From Muricea muricata (lineage: Eukaryota; Cnidaria; Anthozoa; Malacalcyonacea; Plexauridae): a DNA stretch of 64,000 bases. The notes under the pieces are model-generated. The model was given only the letters and a program-made list of their open reading frames with translations, was not told the origin of the DNA and made no database searches. The DNA lies in NCBI GenBank assembly GCA_963855995.1, contig OY979717.1, forward strand, positions 40,240,457 through 40,304,456. The letters run 5' to 3'. The position numbers and the translations under genes are program-made. Below, in pieces: positions 29,942 through 43,061 of the stretch (positions are counted from its first letter, which is position 1; every line of letters starts with the position of its first letter).

Positions 29942-32900
29942 TCACAATATGTCATTCTGCCACTTCCCTTTCGCCAAAACATTTGTAAACTCTGTGCGTA
30001 ATTCTGTGTAACTGTTGTATGAACATGGAAGTTGCAAAACACAGCCACATGTGTGGGCGATTGGACGCCTTTCAAATCCCTCCAGCTTTGTGAAATCGAC
30101 ATGAATTGTTGGAACACATAGAACATCACCACCGGTCACAAACATAACAAACTATTTGAGCTGAGTAATGTCCAGTCCCCGTATAAAGCGTTTTAGATAT
30201 CCCAATGCCGATCGCTCTGCATTTGTATCCGGCACAGCATCCAACATGGCTAGCACTTTCTTTGTTGTAGGTTCCAAAGACGCGTACATATCACCAACTT
30301 TCTCTACTGATGACAAGATTCCCAGTTCTGACTTGAAAATACATCTCCAACAATCAGCAACATATTGTGCCTTCTGTATAATTTCTTTATGGGCAATTTC
30401 CATTATCAAGCCCTGGATGTTATCTTTGGTTGGTAATCTTCTACACCCAAACCGATCTAACAGATCAATGAGGTCATCATTGTCGCCATCATCGTCTACG
30501 CTATCACCATCTTTGCCGTCGTCATTATCTTCTTCGCCATCCTTAACGTAAATAGTCAGCGATCTGCATATTAACTGTTCATCGATCGGAGCAAGGTACT
30601 GTTTAAATGATCGTAAAAGGATATCTTCACACACTGCCTTCTCCCCAAACATTGCAGAGATGACAAATGCATGGCTTAGTGTCACTGGAAAGTATCCTAG
30701 ATCCAAATATCCCCTGACAATTATGCGGGCTACCGCTGTCCACTCTTCGGTTTGGAAATTGTGCCTCAAAAACGGAACTCTTCCTCTCTCTCCAAGGCAG
30801 CAAGAAATATAAAATTCTTGCCAAAAAATTGCAAGGGCGTCACGAAAGATGCCACCAGAGTCAACACCTTTTTCCGCGTTTCCATGATAATCAATCATGA
30901 TAACTTTTATTTGACAAGTCATTATATCTACAGTACGGAACTCTTTAAGAAGATCTTCCATAACACGGGATCGTCTCAGTCTCAAGACCCTAACAAAAGG
31001 AAGAAGCAGGAATAATTGGAAGCTATCTTACCCCGATGTCCTTCCTGTTAGCAAAGTTGTGAAGAAAATAAGGAACGACATGTCATACAGTATTCATGAA
31101 ATTATCGAAATAGAATACATAATTACTCAAAAGTGTAAAACCCTGTTTAAACGTGTGTTGACAGTGTTGGAAGGAACATAGTCAAAATTGATCCAACATC
31201 GTTGAAAATTGCTCAACGCAGTGTTCAAACGATTTCAATAATGTTGCATACTCGCTTAAATATGGCTTAATACATGCGAAGATCTGTGCAAATGATAAGA
31301 TCAGTTGAATACGATCCTTATTCTTGGGTATGTAGTCAAATAAGCACGGCGGACACCATGCATACATATACATATACATATACGTATACATATACATATA
31401 CATATACACAGACAACGGAGTGCACTTGTTCTCACATGGTTGTGCAGGGTGTCTCAAAGCGGGCCATTAAAAATTGTATTCTTTAGAAATTCTTTGTCAT
31501 TTTTAATAGAATAGGAAATATGAAATATGTTAATATTTTTTGGGACACTTGACATGTGTAGGGAAGAAGATAAGACATTACCTAATAGGTTTCGAATGGT
31601 TATTCTCATTTCCTCGATCATTCACTGATCCCTGGTGATTCTCAATAGCTGCAAGTGATCCAGTGTATTCACCATACGAATCACCACTTACATCGGATGA
31701 ATCATGGACTTGGCCAGAAGACTCTTGGGGATGCGCACATGTTATTGTTGTGTCCTGAGTAAAATAAGTAATGATTGATAGAAATAGATTATATACTTGT
31801 TTATCATTTATCTAGAAATTTGACCATGCACATGACCCAAAATAACAGCCGATCAACGGACAATGACCGGCCAAAAAATACATGTTGAATAGTTAATTTT
31901 TACCTTACCGGTCATTTTGAAAGGCCACATTTTCGCGCCCTCTCCAAGAATTATACACGAGAGCAAACAAAAAAAGCAAAAAATGCAAAGTCGGTATTTT
32001 TGACTGGTAAAAATAGATTTTGATCGTTGAATGAAGTTGTCATTTTCACCTGAGTCATTTTGTCCGTTATTTTGAGCCCTGGTCATGCATAGGATCAAGC
32101 TCCACTGATGGAGATTTAAATTTGTAAAGCTCCATTCATCCATTCCTATGACAAAGTGGCAGGGTTGCTATTAGGATAGGGTTTGAGTTATGTTCAAAGA
32201 GATATAAATTTTTGCAAGATTAGTCCATCCAATATTCTCTCTACCGATTTGCAACATTCAGCGAGTACGTTAATTTGTTGAACACGTACAGAGTAGCTAG
32301 CGAAACGTGACAATTATAATTATACTTGGTTGCCTTAAAAAAACTTAATAGTTGAGGTATAATATTTCAAAATTAATGATGTGCAAAAGACGGTATTTCA
32401 ATTGCGAGCGGAATATTCCAAACGACATCTTAGACGCTGGGATTACTAAATCATATATGCATGTATCACATATACCTGAATCTACTAGTCGATCAACGTA
32501 CTTCATCAAGTGTCTAGTATTATCGTGTAAAAATAGGTGGATGGTTGGCTTATTACCTCGTGAATTAAAATATTGCTCTAAGATTTGAAATTTGAACTTA
32601 AACAACTTACGTGTGACATTAGGTCCTGGTCATCGCTAAAGTTTTCCCTTCAAAGACAAAAGTTACGTCAAATTTATTAGCATTATATTACATGAAAAAT
32701 CTTATTGATAATACCATGCAAAATATAGGCATACTGCATAGATGTGGTCTCTGAGTTTAGAAGAGATACCAAATGAGACTGGTATGTTAAGGAGACTATT
32801 ATTAATTATCTGACAATATTGAAATGTTAAAAAGCTGTGACAGTGACAACAGTACGCATTAATATACATTGCGCTTCAGATAATTTTCCAAATAAGCTGA

Positions 32901-35137
32901 ATATTTTATTTTTAACTTACAATTGGACATCATGAGTAAGTATTTGCTGAGGTGGTTTGTCCTCAATTGTCAGGACGTCCTTGTCTTCGAGAAACTGCAA
33001 CCTGCAGGGGAAGAGGTTTAATTACGTATGATGTATATTTATAAATTTTTAGTTGCAACTACTGATCTGAAAAATAACTGGATAAAGCATTCTTTTGAAT
33101 TCAGTGACTCAATTTTGAAGCCAGAATATTTATAATGAGATGATATACTATAATCGATCAAAATTTCTGCAAATCAAATCGCGACATGTAAAAACTGGTC
33201 AAATTATCAAGCAAATGACTTTTCCATATTAACTGCGAAGACATAGCTTGCCACGACTTTTCTAATGGCTCTAAGAAGGTTTAAAACACGTGATAATAAA
33301 CTCATGGCGGTCATCTTGGACTATCCTCGTTAGTTATTCAGCGGCAAATTTAAAACGAAAAAGACATTATTTGTAAAAAATTTTTATTCACACGCTGTTT
33401 ATCCACTCCCACCGATAACCTAAAACTGTACAACTACGTCAATAGTACCAATTTATAGTGGATAGTCCAACATGGCTGCCATTGGCTTAATTTATGTATG
33501 GCAGAAGCTTTATCCAGTTGTAGTTTCAGATCAGTGCGTGCAACAGGATCAACAAAACAGTTAATTCGCACATAATTTTTACATGCGCAGTTCACAGCCA
33601 AAAACGTGCAGGTTGCAGCAAGTCTGTGGCGTTTTTGGCTGTGTATATAGTGGCAACATGAACATACTGCTGCTTTATCATTCTATATTACGCATGCAGT
33701 AGATGACTGCAGTTTAGCAGCAGGTAAAATTAGATATTACCATGAACATTTCACTGGATGAGGGTAAATATTTAAACATATTTTTGACAAGTTAACCAAT
33801 TAAAAGTTACTATATTATGACAACCACCCATACAAAAAAGACACAGTGCCTAAAGATTTGACAACTATAATCCCCAAGCCTTACCTTTTTTTATTTTCAA
33901 CCTCCACGCAAAGTGCTGGTAGTGTTTCGCAAAATGGTGTCCCCACTGACTCCAGATTATCATGCTTAGTTGAACCAAATCCAATGAAGTCTATGTGATT
34001 TCCAGGATACGAGGGCATGGAATCACTTTCTGTCATACTTAACAAATGTTTGTCAACATGTGTAACCGATGTGTCTGGAAATAATATACCAGGAGCATCA
34101 CACTTTGATAAGATGAAAAATTCGGGAGTAAGTGCAAGACTCCCTGCCCAATCGTACACTGCTGCCATGTTCTCAAACTCACAACATGATCGGGTCTGCA
34201 TACCGACAGAAGGATGACGGACAGAAACTCGAACATACGGTATACCAGGGCAAGGAGCAGCTGGAACTCTTGACTCTCGAGCACTTTGCAAACACTGTTG
34301 GCGCCTTAATGTTTCTACCTTAGCTGTCTCTTCACTTTCGTGCCTATTTTTAGCTTGGTCTTCTTCAAGTGATCTTCGTAAATCTTCATTTTGTTGCTCT
34401 CTCAACAGTGCTCTTTCAGTAGATGTGCCAACAAGAGAATCCCTATTGCTATATGTACTACCATAAGTAGTATATTCATTCACATGATCTTTGTTAGTTG
34501 ATCCTCCAGTGGCGAATGGGGCTTCAGGCAATTCATCACTACTGCATTCCTCGTCATGCTTTGACATTAGGTACAGCCGAACCCTTGTCAACTTGTTATC
34601 ACTTATGTACTTTCAAATGGAAAAGTTCTCCGCTTCTATAACTTTACAATCAAATCGTCCAAGGGCGAAAGTCATATCTATGTCATTGCCATGAAAACTT
34701 TTTCCATCTGGAAAAAAAAGTTTCTTTGTAGATTGAATGATTGCTCTGAGGCCTGCATTCAAATTCACAGATAATTCACGCGAACCACCACCTTTAGAGT
34801 AACGTACTGATATGTACTTTTTCTTGGAAGAATCATAATGCAACCAACCAACTTGTATTTTTCTTGTACTGCACTTCGGTTTTTCAGCAACACCAAGCCC
34901 AGATGCCAGCGCCATATCAGCTTCAGAATTTCCAGGTCTCTCTTTCTGCCTTGAAATCTTAATCTCCTTAGCAAGTTGCAACAACTTCTTTTTCTTCTGT
35001 ATGCGTTCCTCACACACTTTTTCACTTGCTGTATTGCAATCAACAAAAGACCTTAAAGCAAACAAGTCACCTTTTTTTGTCAAACCAAGCACTTCCAGGT
35101 CTTTATCAGTTGCCTTCTGAATAGCAACAAAATCCAT
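29942..35137 (-). pseudogene. SAM-like/HECT E3 ubiquitin ligase gene, five exons, two in-frame stops
   Basis: Exons on minus are 35137-33885, 33001-32921, 32647-32611, 31754-31582 and 30989-29942, all with GT..AG borders and matching phases. Their sum is exactly 864 codons. The N-terminus is SAM-like (KATDKDLEVLGLTKKGD). Next is a domain with VGWLHYDSSKKKYISVRY, GGGSRELSV and LFFPDGKSFHG, then a charged coiled region (ALLREQQNEDLRRSLEEDQ). The last exon is a HECT domain related to G2E3: MEDLLKEFRTVDIM, GGIFRDALAIFWQEFY, and the C-lobe RRPIAHTCGCVLQLPCSY with the catalytic Cys. An acidic insert (DGEEDNDDGKDGDS) sits mid-HECT. The only defects are TGA at 34613-34615 and TAG at 30152-30154, with no frameshift. 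It would transfer ubiquitin to unknown substrates. The setting inside transposon ends suggests element-borne cargo, not a resident gene. Confidence 0.85.
31367..31413. repeat. ACATAT-type microsatellite
   Basis: A short run of ACATAT with one ACGTAT, in an intron of the HECT gene. Confidence 0.9.
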
Positions 35138-35435
35138 CTAGATTTTAAAAAATAAAATAAAATCATTTTGCAGCGTTGACATAATCTTTTTGAACTTTCT
35201 TGTCTTCACCTATTAATAGGTGATATTGTTTTTTCTCAAATTCCAGCCAATAGATGAAGAAAAAAGTTCAAAAAGATGCCGATGAATTGTCTGCATGGGT
35301 GCCACCCGCATACACAGTTTTGAAAAACAAATTCCCATCGCTCAAAAAAACCTTTAAAACGCTCACTTTTTGTCCACACGTCATAAAGCACAATTATTCG
35401 TGTGAAATATGCTGTATTTTTGTTTTACTATTGCT

Positions 35436-35570
35436 GAGAGACCGCGGAGCCGGGGGGGGGGGAGGGGCAGGGGGCCATGGTCCCCCACTTTTTGATGCGG
35501 ATGAATTTTTTTTGCAAGCGCAGGGACGGAAGGTAAGCATCCCACTTTTAAATACGCTCCGCGGTCCCTG
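35436..35570. mobile_element. short MITE with GC-rich TIRs
   Basis: Termini GAGAGACCGCGGAGC and the complement of CAGGGACCGCGGAGC (two mismatches), flanked by TTGCT on both sides. Contains a G run and no coding sequence. Confidence 0.65.
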
Positions 35571-36171
35571 TTGCTATCAGTTTCCAAGATATTTGTGCTT
35601 ACAATGTATTTATAGTGCTTAGAATGTATTTATATTTTGGTTATTCCTTCATGTTCATCACAAGTGTTTCGTTCTTTGATCCCAGTCTCGAATTCTTGAT
35701 GAGGTCACAGGCAATACATTTGTGACTCGTAACATAAAAATAACCTAGATTTTGTTTGACCCGAAGTTGAGTTGAAAACTATTAAGACGCCACAAACAGC
35801 GTGTGAGACTGACCGACTATCACGTGACAAAATATTGAAAATAACAATAAGGCGAGTTTCTGACAGTTGTAAAGGAATATTATGCAGAAAATTCGACGAC
35901 CCGACGTTTAACTTTAAGTAAGACAAATAATTGAGATAACAGCACCAATTGAAAACTCTATCACATAACTAACTGATAAAGGTCTATAACATGTATACAC
36001 CCTCTTGTGTTTCGATTATCGCCGGTTCATAATTTTTTTTAAATAATTCCTGTTATATGTGTATAAAATACTAGTAATAACTATATCGATATCTATAATA
36101 AATACTATATCGATAGAATGTGTACAGGTTCACGAATCATGTCTCCAATTTTTCTCGCGAGAGCCCAATCT

Positions 36172-36533
36172 CTCTGGGATAATCCATAACCGGAAGCGCA
36201 GAATCTGGGCATTACTTATACTGCGCATGTATGAAAAGCAACCGCGACACATCCTCCTATCATACTTGTTCAGTAATTACGTTTCAAACGTAGAGGTGTG
36301 CCTTTAAAACGTGCTAATTAAAACTTGTCAATTACACATTTTTTGTTTCACAGTTCCAACTGTTTGATTGACAGGTTTTAATTACCACGTTTAAAGGCAC
36401 AAATGTAGTTTTGAAACATAAACAAAGATGATAAAAGGTTCACACTTCGCGGTTGCCTTTCCTACATATGCAGTATATATCACATTACAAGCAATGCCCA
36501 GATTCTGGGCTTCCGGTTATGGATTATCCCAGA
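36172..36533. mobile_element. foldback (palindromic) element
   Basis: Outer arms share CTGGGATAATCCATAACCGG and AGAATCTGGGCATT as inverted complements. Inner arms pair TGCCTTTAAAACGTG (36299 onward) with CACGTTTAAAGGCA (about 36400). The structure is centred near 36350. No coding sequence. Confidence 0.7.
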
Positions 36534-36800
36534 GCCACTCGTTCCTTCCCGTAGAAGATCGCGTGCTCGGGGAACGAGATTGCTTGAAAAACGAAAGTCG
36601 CACTCCTTTCGCCGTGCGTAATTTTCTCTTGCAGGAGTCTGAAACTAGTCAAAATGCCTTTAAAAATCCACCATTTTGTGGCGACAAAATTTTCACGTTG
36701 AAAAAATAGAAGTATGCATACTATATAGACTATATCTATTATTTCTATGATAAAATTTCATTGCTAAGCTAGAACTTCACGAAATCCAGGGGGGAGCATT

Positions 36801-37179
36801 GGCAGCCCAAAACTTGGTGTAGAACGTTCTAAATGTCGATTTGTTGTTAAAACTCTCCCCATTCCTCTGAACTTGTCGCGCGCCATATTGAAAATCTATT
36901 CATATATTATAAACAACATAGACCTTTTCTGAACTACAAAGCATGGTGCATTGTGGTTTAGATTCAGTACAAAATAATTAATTTATCATACCTTATATGG
37001 AATTGCTTGTACTGAAGCTATACCAGCATGCATCTTGTTCTTTTATTTCAGAAAAGGCCTATGTTGTTTATAATGTATGAATAGATTTTCAATATGGCGC
37101 GCGACAAGTTCAGAGGAATGGGGAGAGTTTTAACAACAAATCAACATTTAGAACGTTCTACACCAAGTTTTGGGCTGCC
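36801..37179. mobile_element. foldback element with nearly identical 133-bp arms
   Basis: Arms 36801-36933 and 37047-37179 are inverted complements with only a few differences, including GAACGTTCTA and GGCGCGCGACAAG, around a 113-bp spacer. The close match implies recent arrival or continuing gene conversion. Confidence 0.85.
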
Positions 37180-37757
37180 TATGGGGGGAGTCATAAGAAT
37201 AATTTTAAAAGATTTCAAAATAAATATGATAGAGTAGAACATTGGTAATTGCATTTCGTGTCATTCTATTTTGGTCTATAATCAAGCTTGTGTGACTATA
37301 AATCGCACTCCAGCTTCGCGCCGGTGCTAGTCTGTAATCACCGTTTGATTTCAAACCCGGAATAGTACTACAAGTGCGCAGTGCAATTTAATACAATTAT
37401 TTGTAAATTATTTAATATTGCACTGTACCTTCTCTTCTCTGAAGACCTCTACAACATTTTTTTCGACATTTCTATCTTTTAGAAATCTGCACACCTAAAC
37501 CCATATGATGAATTGATGATTAATATATCCCAGTCATATTCATATATTAGTAGTGGTATAAAAGACAATATTAATTATAGCATTCGAAAAAAACCTCAGT
37601 GAATTAAACATATTTAAAGTAATTTGTACCTTTTCTATTGACTCTGCCTCATTTGATGCTTTGCATGTTGCCATGTCGACGTCCATGAGTCCAGACCTCA
37701 GGTCAGTGGTCCAGACAATCACACGATTGCAATGTAATCACAAAACTCAAAGTCCAA

Positions 37758-37882
37758 GTCGCGAATAAAGTAGCGAAAAAAGTCGCGAAAAAAGTCGCGA
37801 ATAAAGTCGCGAATAAAATTGCGAAAAAAGTCGCGACTCGCGAAAAAAGTAGTGAAAAAAGTAGCGAAAAAAGTAGCGAAAA
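37758..37882 (-). repeat. CGCGACTTTTTT repeat tract, right TIR
   Basis: Inverted counterpart of 26531-26690, reading GTCGCGAATAAAG and GTAGCGAAAAAA on plus. Directly followed by the TIR tip. Confidence 0.9.
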
Positions 37883-37933
37883 TAAAAATTTAAGTGTGTT
37901 GATAGCATGTCATCTCTGGGCCACCATAGGTTT

Positions 37934-40900
37934 GAGGGGCTGATGTTGTGTCGATATGGACAAAGATTTTCTATTGCATAAAGAAAATTCTAAATTTCAT
38001 TAGTATATATTTTTACTGGTACAATTGGTAAACCAGGAGCAACTAAACTTGTAATCGAACAAAATCTGTTTTCTGCCCTGGTGTTTCATCTGAATGAAGA
38101 TTTTTCATTGCACAAAGTAATTTTGAAATTTCATTAGTCATATATTTGTTGATAGGATTGGTAGGACATTAGTCATATTTGTTGGTAGGATTGGTAGGAC
38201 ATTAGTCATATTTGTTGGTAGGATCGGTAGGACACTATATATTTTACTGGCACAATTTGTAAACCTGGAGCAACTATATACTTGCAATGAAACAATCTGC
38301 TCCAGTTCCTTATGTTATGTCTGAATGCAGACTGATTTTCCGTTGCGTACAGTAATTTCTAAATTTCATGACTATATATATTTTTGGGCGCAATGGGTAA
38401 ATTTAGTAATGGATCTGGTTCGAGTGCTGATGTTGCGTGTGAATGCACACAGACTGACCATTGCATCAAGCAAATTTTAAATGTTATGAGTATGTTTTTA
38501 GTGGTACAATTGGTAAACCAGGGGCACCTAAACTTGTAATTGAACAATCTGGTCGGTTTTGTCATGTTGCCTCTGAATGCACACAGATTTTCCATAGCGT
38601 AAATTCATTTTTTAATTTCACAACTATATATATTTATAATTTAGTAATTGAAGCATCTGGTCTGAGGTTGGTAGAATTGCTAAACTTGCAACAAAACCTC
38701 TAAACTAAACCAGTAATGGGAACAATATGCTTTGCTTGCTGATGTTGTGTATATATGAACAAAGATTTTCCATTGCATAGACTAAATTTTAAATTTCATC
38801 AGTATATATATTTTCTGGTGCAATTGATAAAGCAGGAGCAACTACACTTGTAATGAAACAATCTGCTTTGTTTTCTCATGTTGTGTCTGAAGGCACACAG
38901 ATTTTCCATTGCATAAAGTAATTTTTAAATTTCCTGACTATATTATATTTACTGGCACAACTGGCAAATTTAGCTATGTAAGGATCTGGTCTGAGGGGCT
39001 GATGTTGTGTCGATATGGACAAAGATTTTCTATTGCATAAAGAAAATTCTAAATTTCATTAGTATATATTTTTACTGGTACAATTGGTAAACCAGGAGCA
39101 ACTAAACTTGTAATCGAACAAAATCTGTTTTCTGCCCTGGTGTTTCATCTGAATGAAGATTTTTCATTGCACAAAGTAATTTTGAAATTTCATTAGTCAT
39201 ATATTTGTTGATAGGATTGGTAGGACATTAGTCATATATTTGTTGGTAGGACACTATATATTTTACTGGCACAATTTGTAAACCTGAAGCAACTATATAC
39301 TTGCAATGAAACAATCTGCTCCAGTTCCTTATGTTGTGTCTGAATGCAGACTGATTTTCCGTTGCGTACAGCAATTTCTAAATTTCATGACTATATAAAT
39401 TTATGGGCGCAATGGGTAAATTTAGTAATGGATCTGGTTCGAGTGCTGATGTTGCGTGTGAATGCACACAGACTGACCATTGCATCAAGCAAATTTTAAA
39501 TGTTATGAGTATATTTTTAGTGGTACAATTGGTAAACCAGGGGCACCTAAACTTGTAATTGAACAATCTGGTCGGTTTTCTCATGTTGCCTCCGAATGCA
39601 CACAGATTTTTCATAGCATAAATTCATTTTTTAATTTCAGAACTATATATATTTATAATTTAGTAATTGAAGCATCTGGTCCGAGGTTGGTAGAATTGCT
39701 AAACTTGCAACAAAACCTCTAAACTAAACCAGTAATGGAACAATATGCTTTGCTTGCTGATGTTGTGTATATATGAACAAAGATTTTCCATTGCATAGAC
39801 TAAATTTTAAATTTCATCAGTATATATATTTACTGGTGCAATTGATAAAGCAGGAGCAACTACACTTGTAATAAAACAATCTGCTTCGTTTTCTCATGTT
39901 GTGTCTGAAGGCACACAGATTTTCCATTGCATAAAGTAATTTTTAAATTTCCTGACTATATTATATTTACTGGCACAACTGGCAAATTTAGCTATGTAAG
40001 GATCTGGTCTGAGGGGCTGATGTTGTGTCGATATGGACAAAGATTTCCTATTGCATAAAGAAAATTCTAAATTTCATTAGTATATATTTTTACTGGTACA
40101 ATTGGTAAACCAGGAGCAACTTAACTTGTAATCGAACAAAATCTGTTTTCTGCCCTGGTGTTTCATCTGAATGAAGATTTTTCATTGCACAAAGTAATTT
40201 TGAAATTTCATTAGTCATATATTTGTTGATAGGATTGGTAGGACATTAGTCATATATTTGTTGGTAGGATTGGTAGGACACTATATATTATTTTACTGGC
40301 ACAATTTGTAAACCTGGAGCAACTATATACTTGCAATGAAACAATCTGCTCCAGTTCCTTATGTTGTGTCTGAATGCAGACTGATTTTCCGTTGCGTACA
40401 GTAATTTCTAAATTTCATGACTATATATATTTATGGGCACAATGGGTAAATTTAGTAATGGATCTGGTTCGAGTGCTGATGTTGCGTGTGAATGCACACA
40501 GACTGACCATTGCATCAAGCAAATTTTAAATGTTATGAGTATATTTTTAGTGGTACAATTGGTAAACCAGGGGCACCTAAACTTGTAATTGAACAATCTG
40601 GTCGGTTTTCTCATGTTGCCTCTGAATACACACAGATTTTTCATAGCATAAATTCATTTTTTAATTTCAGAACTATATATATTTATAATTTAGTAATTGA
40701 AGCATCTGGTCCAAGGTTGGTAGAATTGCTAAACTTGCAGTAACCAAACTTTTAATGGAACACTATGCTTTGCTTGCTGATGTTGTGTATATATGCACAA
40801 AGATTTTCTGTAACATAGAGTAAATTTTAAGTTTCATCAGTATATATTTTTACTGATGCAACTGGTAAACCAGGAGCAACTAAACTTGTAATGGAACAAT

Positions 40901-40935
40901 CTGCTTTGTTTCCTTGTGTTGTGTCTGAAGCACTG
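37934..40935. repeat. higher-order satellite, about 1.02-kb unit, three copies
   Basis: GAGGGGCTGATGTTGTGTCG begins units at 37934, 38993 and 40011 (spacing 1059 and 1018). The first two differ by extra copies of a GGATTGGTAGGACATTAGTC sub-repeat. Inside each unit, 120-180-bp diverged monomers recur, each with a GATTTTCCATTGCATA block, a TAAATTTCAT block and an ACAATTGGTAAACCAGGAGC block. The third unit degenerates after 40735 and ends near 40935. Small open frames repeat in each unit but show no coding pattern. Confidence 0.92.
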
Positions 40936-43061
40936 AGCTATTCTATATATCTGGAGATAGAGCTGTCGACTTCAAAGGGTCCTCAAAAACATGGCGGATT
41001 TGATGTCACTGGGGTACAGCTGGGGTACACCGTTAATGCGGTTACCACTGATCAGGGCTCATTTTTTTGTGGGCGACACGAAATTCTGCCCTGATTTAGC
41101 AATTGAAATTTTTTTAATTCTACATCGTGTAAAAAAAATTCATAACGTCGTTTGAAATTATTTGTGAATTTATGGTCGAGAAAATTAAACCGCCTGCGAA
41201 CATGATAGCCTCTGCAGTCAACAGCGGGAAACAGGACGAAAGATATGAAAAGACTTAGGTAAAGTTTTATATTTTACATGGCTAGCGAACTTGAACAACA
41301 TAAAATCTGACTTAGTGACCCATGAATACTTTAATATTTAGTACTCAGATACAATGATACCATCATACCAACAGAATAAAATTTATACATATATCCATGC
41401 TTTTCGATCAGTTGTCTTGGCCTTAAAAGAACCTTTGTTTGGTTTCACTCAACAATTTGTATATAATAAATTGTAAACTCAACTTCAAAGAAAACAATTT
41501 GCATCAAGTTAAACATACAAAAAAAATGTACATCTTCAATCAAACTGTTTCACAAAATCGTTTTTACCACTTTTTTCCAGACATTGCTAAACAACGAAGC
41601 AGCAAAACGAAACAACGAAACGAAATATCAAACAGCAGAACAAGTAACTGAACGAGCCCTAAAAGTTACAGCAGAGCACGGCTGACGTCATTTAGAAATT
41701 TTTTATCTAAAAGTTTTGACGCCCTGAGATCTAGCTGTTCACTGGTGCCCATAAACTGTTGAGTACATGCATAGATAGCTGAGCATAATTATACCCATGT
41801 TACCTGTATTTATTAAAAACTTTGAAACTTAAAAATAGCCAAAAATAAATTTCGTCAATTCGTTATTATGGCGAGCCTGAGCGAGCCCCACTGTTTGGTG
41901 GCTTACCGTGCTGAAGCGCAGTGCATTATGGTGCATACGTACACGGCACTTTGCTACAGTGATTAAAATCCTATCGGGTAATTTTGCCATCCAAACTTCT
42001 CCCAGATTGTTGTCAGCAGTGGTTGTCAGCTTGCCATGAACTACGAAATAAACTTTAGCGTCTTCTTGCATCACTTCGCAAGACGTAAGTTGCTAGCTGA
42101 TCGAAGAAATAGAATAAATATGAGTTCGATGAATTTAGGCCTGTTTAAGACATCGCATTTCTGTCTATCAGACCTAGTAGCGGGCCCAATATACAGCAAT
42201 ATCTTAGCCGAGAAAATACATATGTTTCTGAAAATGCCACCAAAAACACCGTTACCGTTTTCTCTACATTTAAGCCAAGTTTCGTTGGAAAAATTAAAAA
42301 GCAAAAAAAATACAGCGAAATCTAAAATACAGTGCCTTTACTATGTTGACATTCGAAATATTAATTTTAATATACAAATTATTTTGACATTTCACCTCGA
42401 AGGTCTTTGCTATCCTGCATTGTGTTTCCTCAAAATACCACCGAATGAATCGCTATCGTTTCCTTAACATATCTGCCACTTTTGAGCAAAAAATATTAAA
42501 TATTGAAGAAGCTACCGTGATTTTAAAGCGAATTCTTTACAATTTGTCGCGGATTCGTCACGTTTCTCCTGTCAAAACCAACCCTACGGGCCTGTAGGAC
42601 ACGGAAAGCGGATCTACAGGTAAAAATTTGTATAGCGTGCTTTTTGCGTGTCTATAGCAACTGACTTAAGACTTGCAAAAGAGTAGCAATCGGTGCAGCT
42701 GCCGTATCAACCATTTTTGAAAGTCTCGGTTTTCGACTGTTAACACCAAGACAATATCTTTCACGAATGGCATTTTCATTCACATTCACTTTCTAGAAAT
42801 CGACGTGTTTTTGCTGAATATGCTGTCACTAAGCAGGATCGAGAACCGCTATATCCCGCTCGGGCTTGCCCCATGATGCTTCGCATCTCTCTAGTTATAG
42901 AAATCAAATTTATACCTAGAAGTGCTTGATGTTCGATCGGTTTAAGAAGATTTAAGGAAATCTAAGGAATTTTTAAGGTTTTTTGGACGATCAAAGGAAT
43001 TCTATTTTGTTGTCACAATGTTTTTGGCGTGTCACCGACCTGACCTTTCCATTTTGGCAAC
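40936..43061. other. non-coding stretch with a dispersed repeat copy
   Basis: No gene supported. 41585-41715 (GACATTGCTAAACAACG, CGAAATATC, ACGAGCCC, CTGACGTCATTTAGAAA) is the inverted counterpart of about 57960-58115. Confidence 0.4.

Larger units (their letters stand above)
35138..37757. other. non-coding right part of the integrase element with three MITEs
   Basis: No gene supported. It holds a GC-rich short element at 35436-35570 and two foldbacks at 36172-36533 and 36801-37179, described separately. Confidence 0.5.
26503..37908. mobile_element. integrase-type DNA transposon (IS3EU-like) carrying a HECT ubiquitin-ligase gene
   Basis: The left end reads ATGCTATCAACACACTTAAA then TTTTTATTTTCGCGAC. 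The right end is its inverted complement, finishing GATAGCAT at 37908. Inside each end lies a tract of repeated CGCGACTTTTTT-type units (26531-26690 and 37758-37882) in opposite orientation. Between them are an rve-type integrase gene on plus near the left end and a five-exon gene on minus, both families I know as multi-copy transposon genes. Several MITEs have landed inside. The target duplication is not clear, so the exact boundary could shift by a few bases, and I cannot exclude that the two ends are separate MITEs. Confidence 0.7.

Noticed and set aside
35254-35622. 122-codon plus frame including a Gly run
   Set aside because: It runs through the GC-rich MITE at 35436-35570; the Gly run is the MITE's G tract.
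38359-40743. Three sets of 77-80-codon frames repeated about 1 kb apart on both strands
   Set aside because: They recur only because the 1-kb satellite recurs; changes between copies do not respect codons and no domain is seen.
41829-42467. Frames of 81 and 143 codons on opposite strands
   Set aside because: No recognisable motif, no splice context and no codon evidence; not reported as a gene.
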